22,180 nt of DNA from an uncultured Tissierellia bacterium (GTDB lineage Bacteria > Bacillota > Clostridia > Tissierellales > Peptoniphilaceae). Positions 1 through 6,570 of the stretch are shown in pieces; position 1 is the first letter of the stretch, and each line of letters opens with the position of its first letter. The stretch lies in the NCBI GenBank assembly GCA_902489375.1, contig CABTZP010000011.1:1-22180 (forward strand), written 5' to 3'. The notes under the pieces are model-generated. The model searched no databases, was not told where the DNA came from, and saw only the letters and a program-made list of their open reading frames with translations. Made by a program: the position numbers and the translations under genes.

Positions 1-22
1 TGATTGGTTTATGTTTTCTTTT

Positions 23-1648
23 TTAGAAACCGCCCATTCCTGCTGCCGGTCCTGCGGGAATTTCCGGGGTTTTCTCCGGGATGGTGCTGACGGCGGCTTC
101 TGTTGTAATGAACATGGCAACAATGGAGCAAGCGTTCTGAAGAGCGGAGCGAGTCACCTTGGTCGGGTCGACGATTCCAGCCTCAAACATATTGACATAT
201 TCGCCCTTATAAGCGTCAAAGCCCACGCCGATTTGCTCATCTCGAACTTTCTGGAGGACAACCGAGTCTTCCATTGCCGCATTTTTGACGATCTGACGGA
301 GGGGAGTTTCCAGTGCGTGAATGACAATGTTTCCACCAATCTTCTCATCGCCTTCTAAAGTGTCGACAAATTTTTGAACTTCCGCAATGGCGTCAACTAA
401 AGCCACGCCGCCGCCTGCAACGATACCTTCCTCAACGGCTGCTCGGGTTGCCGAAAGTGCATCTTCAATTCTAAGCTTCTTTTCCTGCTGCTCCGTTTCG
501 GTCGCTGCACCAACACGAATGACGCCGATCCCGCCGGAAAGCTTAGCCAAGCGTTCCATTAATTTTTCTTTATCGTATTCTGAAGTGGTATTTTCAAGCT
601 CATGCTTAATCTGATCAATGCGCTCGTCTAATTTTACCTTGTCTCCCGATCCACCGACAAAGACGGTAGAATCCTTGCTAACGTTGACCTTATTGGCCGT
701 TCCAAGCTGTTCAATCTTGGTTTCCTTCAAATCCAAACCAAAGTCATCAGAAATGACCTGTCCGCCAGTCAAAACCGCGATATCCTGGAGCATGGCCTTT
801 CTGCGATCGCCATATCCCGGTGCTTTAATGGCAACCACATTTAAGGTTCCACGAATCTTATTGAGAATCAGCGTCGCCAGCGCCTCTCCTTCGATATCAT
901 CAGCAATAATCAAAAACTGCTTTCCACTCTGAACGATCTGCTCTAATAGAGGCAGCAGCTCCTGGATATTATTGATCTTTTTATCCGTAATCAGAATGTA
1001 GGGATTCTCTAACTCAGCGGTCATCTTTTCGGTATTAGTTACCATATAAGGAGATAAGTAGCCCCGATCAAACTGCATTCCCTCGACGACCTCAAGCTCA
1101 TTGTTCATGGTCTTGGAATCTTCAACGGTAATGACTCCATCGCGACCTACTTTTTCCATGGCTTCAGCGATCATCTGTCCGATGCTTTCATCCCCAGAGG
1201 AAATCGCGCCGACGTTGGCAATGGCATCCATGGTATCAATTTCTTTTGAGTGTGATTTAATGACCTGAACAGTCTGATCAGCCGTCTTCTGCATTCCTTT
1301 TCGAAGAACCATGGGGTTGGCGCCTGCAGTAAGGTTACGAAGACCCTCATTCACTAAGGTTTGTGCTAAAAGAGTTGCCGTAGTTGTTCCGTCGCCAGCG
1401 ACATCATTGGTCTTGGTCGCTACTTCTTTAACCAACTGCGCGCCCATGTTCTCGTAAGGATCTTCAAAATCAATTTCCTTGGCGATGGAAACGCCATCAT
1501 TTGTAATGACTGGTGCGCCAAAAGCTTTTTCTAAAACGACGTTACGGCCTTTTGGCCCCAGCGTCACTTTCACCGTATTTGCTAATTTATCAACTCCCCG
1601 CTGCATTTTACGGCGAGCTTCATCTCCAAATAAAATATCTTTTGCCAT
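23..1648 (-). CDS. groEL: Chaperonin GroEL (Hsp60, 60 kDa chaperonin)
   Basis: ATP-driven cytosolic folding chamber that works with the GroES lid on non-native proteins. The 541 residues match the family length and are recognisable throughout: MAKDILFGDEARRKM at the N-terminus, VKVTLGPKGRNVVLEKAFG, the catalytic-site Asp in VITNDGVSIAKEI (about residue 51), the nucleotide-binding GDGTTTAT (85-92), and RIEDALSATRAAVEEGIVAGGG. The C-terminus ends GPAAGMGGF, so the repeated Gly-Gly-Met tail of many GroELs is reduced to a single short GMGGF. The start is set by AGGAG six bases before ATG. The gene lies 76 bp downstream of groES with no terminator between them, so it should be co-transcribed from the CIRCE-controlled promoter. 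Only 22 bases follow the stop inside the window, too few to see a terminator. Identification is essentially certain. Confidence 0.99.
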   Translation of the reverse strand: MAKDILFGDEARRKMQRGVDKLANTVKVTLGPKGRNVVLEKAFGAPVITNDGVSIAKEIDFEDPYENMGAQLVKEVATKTNDVAGDGTTTATLLAQTLVNEGLRNLTAGANPMVLRKGMQKTADQTVQVIKSHSKEIDTMDAIANVGAISSGDESIGQMIAEAMEKVGRDGVITVEDSKTMNNELEVVEGMQFDRGYLSPYMVTNTEKMTAELENPYILITDKKINNIQELLPLLEQIVQSGKQFLIIADDIEGEALATLILNKIRGTLNVVAIKAPGYGDRRKAMLQDIAVLTGGQVISDDFGLDLKETKIEQLGTANKVNVSKDSTVFVGGSGDKVKLDERIDQIKHELENTTSEYDKEKLMERLAKLSGGIGVIRVGAATETEQQEKKLRIEDALSATRAAVEEGIVAGGGVALVDAIAEVQKFVDTLEGDEKIGGNIVIHALETPLRQIVKNAAMEDSVVLQKVRDEQIGVGFDAYKGEYVNMFEAGIVDPTKVTRSALQNACSIVAMFITTEAAVSTIPEKTPEIPAGPAAGMGGF

Positions 1649-1724
1649 TTTTTTCTCCTATCATTTTGAATACGATTCTGAATCTTTTGAATCTGCCTTC
1701 CTCATCCATCAATCAAAAATGAAA

Positions 1725-2009
1725 TTAGTCTTCCACGACCGCTAAAACATCTTCCAGCTTAACGATGACAAATTGATCATCGTCAAATTTTACGTTTGTT
1801 CCCGCATATTTCTGATAAATGACCCGGTCGCCGACCTTCACAGTATTTTTTAGCTCATCATCGTTTTTGATCTTTTCACTGATGGCGACAACCTCAGCAT
1901 ACTGGGGTTCTTCCTGAGCAGAGGATGGCAATACAATGCCCGAAGCCGTGGTCTCTTCTTTTTCTAATTTGCGAATAACAATCCGTTCGTCGATGGGATT
2001 TAATTTCAT
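1725..2009 (-). CDS. groES: Co-chaperonin GroES (Hsp10)
   Basis: Heptameric lid that caps the GroEL cavity. The 94 residues match the family length. Visible family features are the N-terminal MKLNPIDERIVIRKLEKEE, the mobile loop ETTASGIVLPSSAQEEP (about 19-35) ending in the GroEL-contacting hydrophobic IVL, and KVGDRVIYQKYAGT near the C-terminus. AAAGGAGG lies five bases before ATG, a near-ideal Shine-Dalgarno sequence. It is the first gene of a groES-groEL operon, with promoter and CIRCE operator directly upstream, which implies heat and protein-folding-stress control by HrcA (the HrcA gene is not in this window). Confidence 0.98.
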   Translation of the reverse strand: MKLNPIDERIVIRKLEKEETTASGIVLPSSAQEEPQYAEVVAISEKIKNDDELKNTVKVGDRVIYQKYAGTNVKFDDDQFVIVKLEDVLAVVED

Positions 2010-2053
2010 GGAAACCTCCTTTATGGTTCAAATGCTCAATTCATTTTTTATTT

Positions 2054-2080
2054 TTATCACTCATTTAATATGAGTGCTAA
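2054..2080 (-). promoter_or_regulatory. CIRCE operator (HrcA-binding inverted repeat) of groESL
   Basis: On the minus strand the sequence reads TTAGCACTC, nine bases, then GAGTGATAA. The CIRCE consensus is TTAGCACTC-N9-GAGTGCTAA, so the left arm is perfect and the right arm has one change (C to A). It lies 12 bases downstream of the -10 hexamer and 44 bases before the groES start, the normal place for HrcA repression. The match is to established consensus; binding is inferred. Confidence 0.95.
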
Positions 2081-2091
2081 CAACTGTACAC

Positions 2092-2120
2092 ATCATATAA
2101 CATTCAGTGGAGAATTGCAA
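2092..2120 (-). promoter_or_regulatory. SigmaA-type promoter of groES-groEL
   Basis: Minus-strand TTGCAA (2115-2120), a 17-base spacer, then TATGAT (2092-2097). This is 4/6 and 5/6 to the vegetative consensus with ideal spacing. Transcription would start close to the upstream edge of CIRCE, as in other HrcA-controlled operons. Confidence 0.75.
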
Positions 2121-2154
2121 ATCTTTGTAAAACTTTTCTGGAAAAAAGTGCAAC

Positions 2155-2191
2155 AAAAAACACGGACTAACTAGCCTAGTCCGTGTTTTTT
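2155..2191 (-). terminator. Rho-independent terminator after the sortase gene
   Basis: A perfect 15-bp stem with a 7-base loop. Each arm carries A6/T6 at its outer end, so the minus-strand RNA ends in a U tract and the element could also work on the plus strand. It starts 19 bases after the srtB stop and separates srtB from the groES promoter. Confidence 0.9.
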
Positions 2192-2210
2192 GTTGGATGC
2201 GTGAGCTGCT

Positions 2211-3029
2211 TTATTTCTCAAATCCCTTGGGCATTTCTCCATCTTTTGTATCAATTTTCTGGAGAACGCCAACGACCGCTACCCGCTTCGTCAAATCCTG
2301 GTTCGTTGGGCATGTGGATAAGGTGATAAAATGATCTGATCCCTTAAACTCTCCCTTATAACCCATATCCGTCTCCGACTTCTTGAGCATTTCATTCATA
2401 TGGGCAACCATTTTATTATCGTCCAGATTGGGCTGACGATAGTCATAATCCGCATCAACATGAGCGATACTGAAAATTTGGTAGTGGAAAACGCCATGAG
2501 GAGCGACCAAGGTAACCGTCTTTGGCATCTTGTCAGCAAATTCCTGATCGAAATACTTATTCAAGATGCCGAACATCACCGTGCCTGTATACATGGTATG
2601 ACCGTAGATGATCGTGTTTTGATCGGTCAAGTCTTTTTTATTGCGATAATCAGCAAAGGGGATTCCCTGCATGGAGTGCTTCTTATCAAACCCTCTGCGC
2701 AAGTAATAATCATTGTTTGCTGACTGAACGACCGGATACTTGTTTTCGGTGCCGTCGATAATAATATAAGCAATGCAATCCGAGTTTTGATCCTGAAGTC
2801 TGGACATCAGGGCCTTATAATCGATCTCTTTCTCTTTTGGCAAATCTTCAGAGCTTTCTTCACTGTCTTTCGAGATCACATAGGAATCTGCAATGCTGGC
2901 TACCTTCTCAAAATCTTCATCTGATCTTTTTCGATTATAAAAATAAGATCCGATTTGCCAGCCACAATAAACGATTACTACGATGAGTACGATTTGAAGA
3001 ATCCGTACAAGAAGTTTTTTGATATTCAT
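2211..3029 (-). CDS. srtB: Class B sortase (SrtB-like cysteine transpeptidase)
   Basis: Membrane-anchored transpeptidase that cleaves a C-terminal sorting signal and links the surface protein to peptidoglycan. In the 272 residues: cytoplasmic basic start and one N-terminal membrane helix (about 8-29), a charged linker, then the sortase barrel. The catalytic triad is visible: His144 in IIYGHTM, Cys240 in FITLSTC, and Arg249 in LTKRVAVVG. The helix-rich insertion before the Cys and the phrase YYLRRGFDKKHSMQGIPFAD are typical of class B. AGGT lies seven bases before ATG. No protein with an obvious sorting signal is encoded in this window, so its substrate is elsewhere. It has its own candidate promoter and a terminator, so it appears monocistronic. 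Tad pili are not known to be sortase-assembled, so I infer no functional link with the pilus genes nearby. Confidence 0.93.
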   Translation of the reverse strand: MNIKKLLVRILQIVLIVVIVYCGWQIGSYFYNRKRSDEDFEKVASIADSYVISKDSEESSEDLPKEKEIDYKALMSRLQDQNSDCIAYIIIDGTENKYPVVQSANNDYYLRRGFDKKHSMQGIPFADYRNKKDLTDQNTIIYGHTMYTGTVMFGILNKYFDQEFADKMPKTVTLVAPHGVFHYQIFSIAHVDADYDYRQPNLDDNKMVAHMNEMLKKSETDMGYKGEFKGSDHFITLSTCPTNQDLTKRVAVVGVLQKIDTKDGEMPKGFEK

Positions 3030-3115
3030 ATATACCTCAATCTTTTATTCTTGTTTGTCCTCAATCTTCGCGAATTTCTTTCTTTTGCTGAAGACCCTTG
3101 CGCTTACGAACCCTT

Positions 3116-3144
3116 ATTATCTACGATTTTTATGAAATGATCAA
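3116..3144 (-). promoter_or_regulatory. Candidate promoter of the sortase gene
   Basis: Minus-strand TTGATC (3139-3144), 17-base spacer, then GATAAT (3116-3121): 4/6 and 5/6 to the vegetative consensus with ideal spacing. It would give a leader of roughly 80 bases. The -35 box and most of the spacer lie inside the inverted repeat at 3128-3162. Confidence 0.55.
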
Positions 3145-3162
3145 CCAGATCATTTCATAAAA
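3128..3162. repeat. Perfect 15-bp inverted repeat over the srtB promoter (possible operator)
   Basis: TTTTATGAAATGATC, five bases (AACCA), then GATCATTTCATAAAA: all 15 positions pair. On neither strand is the second arm followed by a T tract (the minus strand continues with A residues) and the stem is AT-rich, so it is a poor terminator. Its position over the candidate -35 and spacer suits a repressor site. I do not recognise it as a known regulator's consensus. Confidence 0.7.
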
Positions 3163-3276
3163 CCGATAAGGCCCCTTCTCCGATAGATCAACCCTTAAAC
3201 AGGCAACTTGGTCTAACTGACTTTTCTATTGTACCCTATAAATAAAAGAATATAAAATTTAGTTAAACAAATCGCA

Positions 3277-4404
3277 TCATTTACCCATTTTCCCGAGCAG
3301 ATAGGCATGGTAGGCGCGGGGAATGGAATATTTTTTTTCAAGCTCTTCCCGGTTGGCCCAAACTCTGATTGGCCCCTTTTTCGCATCTGCCATCTCAAAG
3401 GTTTCCCCCATTTCTTTCCTTTCCTCTACCGCCTCTTCTTTCTTTTCACCGAATCCTTCTTCAGGGTAAACGATTTGCCATCCCTCCATATGCCATTCTA
3501 AATGGGTGAAAATATGGACAGCCTTTCCTAAGGGCCTCAGCTCCCCTTTGATAGAAAGATTTTTTCCCATGAATTCTTCACATTTTAGGATAACCTGAGC
3601 TGGGGAAAGATGCCCCTCGGCCATGGGCAAGGCCCAAAGCCCCCCAAGCAGACCTGAATCCGGGCGACGAATCAAAAGGGTCTTTTCCCCTTTTTGAATC
3701 AGAAGGATCGTCTTTTTTTCTTTTTTTCTTTCTTTCTTTTCCTTTTTCTTCGGATAAATCAGCGGATCCGATTGCTGATAGGCCATGCAAAAGCCGCTAA
3801 TTGGACATACCAGACAATGAGGAGGACTTTTGGGAAGGCAGATGCCTGACCCTAAATCCATCAGAGCCTGGTTAAAATCTCCCGGCCGCTCTTCTGGAAG
3901 ATGATCCCGTAAAAAAGCCTCTAAACGATTTTTCGTTTCCCGATCCTCTAAAAAGCCGTCTTCTTTTGATAATCTTGCCGCAACCCGGTAGGCATTGCCA
4001 TCAGGGGCAATTTCCCGTTTTTGAAAAGCAATCGAAGAAATCGCACCGGCAGTGTAGGGGCCAATCCCAGGCAATTGAACGAGATCTTTTTTTTCAGAAG
4101 GAATTTTCCCCTGATACGCTTTCTCGATCCTCTGAGCGGCCTTTTTTAAGTTTTTGGCCCGTGAATAATAACCTAAACCCTGCCAGAGTTTGAGCAGTTG
4201 ATCCTCATCCACCTCAGCTAGGGCCTTCACATCGGGAATTTTTTCCAGAAACCGGAGATAATAATCTCGGACCGTCTCCACCCGTGTTTGCTGGAGCATG
4301 ATCTCGGAAATCCAAATATGATAGGGCTTCGGATCATCTCGCCAGGGAAGGCCCTCCCTGCCCTTTTCGTCATACCATCTGAGTAGTCGATCTGCTAAAT
4401 CCAT
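3277..4404 (-). CDS. mutY: A/G-specific adenine DNA glycosylase MutY
   Basis: Base-excision repair enzyme that removes adenine mispaired with 8-oxoguanine. In the 375 residues: catalytic Glu34 in SEIMLQQTRVETV, helix-hairpin-helix LPGIGPYTAGAI (111-122), catalytic Asp135 in APDGNAYRVAARL, an iron-sulfur loop with Cys189, Cys197, Cys200 and Cys206, then a Lys/Glu-rich linker (about 217-231) and a NUDIX-like C-terminal domain (LGGLWALPMAE, 253-263) that reads the 8-oxoG side. The cysteine spacing is C-X7-C-X2-C-X5-C, while the usual pattern is C-X6-C-X2-C-X5-C, so one residue is extra. The linker is encoded by an unbroken 41-base purine tract on the coding strand, with two A7 runs. The gene is 53 bp downstream of the DUF6382-like gene without a clear terminator, so it may share that transcript. 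Confidence 0.96.
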   Translation of the reverse strand: MDLADRLLRWYDEKGREGLPWRDDPKPYHIWISEIMLQQTRVETVRDYYLRFLEKIPDVKALAEVDEDQLLKLWQGLGYYSRAKNLKKAAQRIEKAYQGKIPSEKKDLVQLPGIGPYTAGAISSIAFQKREIAPDGNAYRVAARLSKEDGFLEDRETKNRLEAFLRDHLPEERPGDFNQALMDLGSGICLPKSPPHCLVCPISGFCMAYQQSDPLIYPKKKEKKERKKEKKTILLIQKGEKTLLIRRPDSGLLGGLWALPMAEGHLSPAQVILKCEEFMGKNLSIKGELRPLGKAVHIFTHLEWHMEGWQIVYPEEGFGEKKEEAVEERKEMGETFEMADAKKGPIRVWANREELEKKYSIPRAYHAYLLGKMGK

Positions 4405-4457
4405 ATCAACCTCCGGATTTAGTCTACCACACCATTTGAAAAGAAAAAGGCAAAGGG

Positions 4458-5375
4458 TTATCGAGCCTTTTGCTCTTGATAACGCGCTAAATTTTTTTGG
4501 CTAAAATGCTTCATCAGATAAAAAAAGCTGATGGTCTCAGGCTCTTCAACTGGCAAAGGAGAGGGGGCCGGATTCTTTTCTTTCTTAGGCTCTAAGAAAA
4601 GCTCCTTGACAGGTTTATTCACTTCTAAAGAAGGGGAAAGCTCCTTTTTGATGTCCTCATTTCCTTGAAAAACTTGATCAGAGAATTCTTCAAGAAGAAG
4701 TTCTTTGTCCAAACGGCTGGATCCCGGCAATGGTGATCTGTTTTTCTGAGAAGTGAAGGACCGATTGACTTTTTTGTTTTTCTCTTTTTTAGAGCGAATT
4801 TCTTTTTTTCCCGCTTCTGCATTTTCCTCATTTTGAAGGTAGCGTTCAAGCTCCCTCTGATCAAAGGGCTGTGATCCATTAATTTGGTTTAGGAGGTTGG
4901 TAAGATAAAAAGAATCGCATTGCTGATCAAATCGTGAAGAAATAATAATTTGTTTTAAAAATGGGCTCAGGTCAACAGGGGCGTCTGCTGAAAATTGATA
5001 GGGCAATGCGATTCCCTGAATTTTTTCCCCGTCAAAAAAAATGAGTCCGCGCTCTAAGGCAAGGGAATGAGGATCGAGAAAATAGCTGTCCATTTCTTTG
5101 AAAAGCTGAATCAAACCATTTAAAAAAGTCAAAAAAGATTTCCTGTCCCAAGCTTTTTCCCAGTCTTCTACGGTGGAGGAAGAAGCGCAATAATGGAAGC
5201 TCACCCTCTGATCCTGGCATTCCATTGTGACTGGAAGAAGAAAGGCAAAGTGATTGTTTTGCATCATTCCCAAAGCAAGCGGATCAATTTCAAGCTTTCC
5301 ATCTGAAGAAATTTCAATCGACGTTCCCTGACCCTTTTTTTCTTCTATCCAGTAGTATTCGGATGGTTCATACAT
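4458..5375 (-). CDS. DUF6382-like protein of the Tad/Flp locus, apparently without an FHA domain
   Basis: Soluble 305-residue protein. Residues about 1-180 have the look of DUF6382, a domain I know from clostridial pilus loci: FAFLLPVTMECQDQRVSFHY, a predicted helical FLTFLNGLIQLFKEMDSYFLDPHSLAL, then GLIFFDGEKIQGIALPYQ. Residues 185-280 are a charged, low-complexity linker. The C-terminus ISFFYLMKHFSQKNLARYQEQK resembles the segment that in relatives precedes an FHA phosphopeptide-binding domain, but the protein stops there. I choose ATG 5375 because AAGGAG lies eight bases upstream; an earlier in-frame start at 5432 would overlap the preceding gene by 65 bases and lacks such a site. With this start it overlaps the TadZ-like gene by 8 bases, so the two are translationally coupled. 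Domain naming is from memory of the family; no catalytic motif is seen. Confidence 0.65.
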   Translation of the reverse strand: MYEPSEYYWIEEKKGQGTSIEISSDGKLEIDPLALGMMQNNHFAFLLPVTMECQDQRVSFHYCASSSTVEDWEKAWDRKSFLTFLNGLIQLFKEMDSYFLDPHSLALERGLIFFDGEKIQGIALPYQFSADAPVDLSPFLKQIIISSRFDQQCDSFYLTNLLNQINGSQPFDQRELERYLQNEENAEAGKKEIRSKKEKNKKVNRSFTSQKNRSPLPGSSRLDKELLLEEFSDQVFQGNEDIKKELSPSLEVNKPVKELFLEPKKEKNPAPSPLPVEEPETISFFYLMKHFSQKNLARYQEQKAR

Positions 5376-6465
5376 GAAGAAGCTCCTTCCAGAGGATTTT
5401 TTGAGCGTAAAAGCGAATAAGAGATGCCTCATCCACCATGAAAGATCGCTCGATCACCAGTCCCGGCATAAATCGCTGCTCTAATAAACGAAGTTCATCC
5501 TGTGCCCGATCCCCTTCCTGGCCGATGAGAAGCCAGCTGGTTTTCCCTCCGCAATTTTTCATCTGCTCCGCCGCCTTCACCAGCCTTCCTTTTCCCCTGT
5601 CCAAAGGCCAAATGACTAGTTTTTGCGCAGAAGAAAAATCGGTCTGATCGACGGATTCACTTCTTATTGACCACTTCAACGGATCGTCGATAACCACTCC
5701 TTGGTAGGCGGCTTGAACTGATCGAACAATCTCTTTTCGGTCTTTTTCTTCTAATTCGAAATAAGAGGAAACATTGGAAGGATAGGGAAAATAGTAAAAG
5801 TGATCCGCCCACCTCTTTTCTTCCGCTCTTACGCGCAAAGATAAGCTGGCCTTTCGGCTTTTAGCCGAAAGGTAGATGCGATCCCATCCAGAAGGGCCTT
5901 CTTCTTTGCTCCGTCCGATTCCCGTTCCCATCGGGTCCATATCAAAATACAAAATTCTTTGGTTCGGATTTTTTTCAGCCCAATAATAGGCAAAAGCCTG
6001 GGCAAAAACAGTGACGCCCACTCCCCCGAAAAAACTGCCAAAAAAAATAATTTTTTCCGGTCTTCTATCGATCTCCCCTGTTTCGTTGCTCTTTCCTTTT
6101 GACAGCAGATCTAAAATGTCCCGATACAAATCTCGGTCATTTTGAAAACGGTAGAGTTTTCCAGGAAGAGCTGTCCTTTTTTCCGTCCACCTTACGAAAA
6201 TACAGGTTTCTTCGGAAGAAAAACGTTCCTCTTCGTTATCGATTCGGAAAAGAGAAAGAGAGGAGTGTCTTTCCCATTCTTCATCTGCTATGGAGCGGTC
6301 GCTGATGAGAAGGTCCGGCTTTAAAATAGACAAACTATCTAAAAACTCTTTCGTCTGACTAAAGCGGTGAATCTGGAGCTGACCGGAGGAAACGGATTCC
6401 AACTGATTTTTGATTCGGCTCATGTAATCACTATGGGCATCCAGGATTGCTACTTGATAACTCAT
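5368..6465 (-). CDS. TadZ/CpaE-like protein: receiver-like domain plus degenerate ParA/MinD-type ATPase
   Basis: Probable localisation or assembly factor of a Tad/Flp pilus. The 365 residues hold an N-terminal receiver-like fold (1 to about 120: VAILDAHSDYMSRIKNQL, then LKPDLLISDRS), followed by a MinD/ParA-type domain starting at EKIIFFGSFFGGVGVTVFAQAF. In functional members the deviant Walker A is KGGxGK[T/S]; here it is FFGGVGVT (145-152), with neither lysine present. The Walker A' region ILYFDMDPMGTG (171-182) keeps its aspartates. This points to weak or no ATP hydrolysis, as reported for some TadZ proteins. ATG 6465 is chosen because GGGGAGG lies five bases upstream; the longer frame (to 6558) would run through the nfnAB terminator. 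It overlaps the DUF6382-like gene by 8 bases. No good promoter is seen in the about 50 bases between the terminator and the start. Confidence 0.75.
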   Translation of the reverse strand: MSYQVAILDAHSDYMSRIKNQLESVSSGQLQIHRFSQTKEFLDSLSILKPDLLISDRSIADEEWERHSSLSLFRIDNEEERFSSEETCIFVRWTEKRTALPGKLYRFQNDRDLYRDILDLLSKGKSNETGEIDRRPEKIIFFGSFFGGVGVTVFAQAFAYYWAEKNPNQRILYFDMDPMGTGIGRSKEEGPSGWDRIYLSAKSRKASLSLRVRAEEKRWADHFYYFPYPSNVSSYFELEEKDRKEIVRSVQAAYQGVVIDDPLKWSIRSESVDQTDFSSAQKLVIWPLDRGKGRLVKAAEQMKNCGGKTSWLLIGQEGDRAQDELRLLEQRFMPGLVIERSFMVDEASLIRFYAQKILWKELLHV

Positions 6466-6514
6466 ACTTACCTCCCCTTTTATCCTAGCACCTGAAGATG
6501 TCTTTTCGTGTGGC

Positions 6515-6545
6515 AAAAAAAAGGGACGGTCTCTTTGACCGTCTC
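6515..6545 (-). terminator. Rho-independent terminator of nfnAB
   Basis: On the minus strand GACGGTC, loop AAAGA, GACCGTC, extended by two more pairs (one a G-T pair) and followed by eight T residues. It starts 26 bases after the nfnAB stop. A T5 run on the opposite side makes it potentially bidirectional. It insulates the TadZ-like gene from nfnAB. Confidence 0.9.
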
Positions 6546-6570
6546 TTTTTGTTTTCAATTTGTCTCTTCT

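Noticed and set aside
11..932. Plus-strand open frames opposite groEL (11-358, 387-614, 618-932)
   Set aside because: They are mirror frames of a strongly conserved gene, with no ribosome site and no recognisable protein features.
3128..3162. Inverted repeat considered as the mutY terminator
   Set aside because: AT-rich stem with no T tract following the second arm on either strand; kept as a possible operator.
6466..6558. Longer N-terminus for the TadZ-like gene
   Set aside because: These 31 codons run through the nfnAB terminator, and a strong ribosome site precedes ATG 6465.
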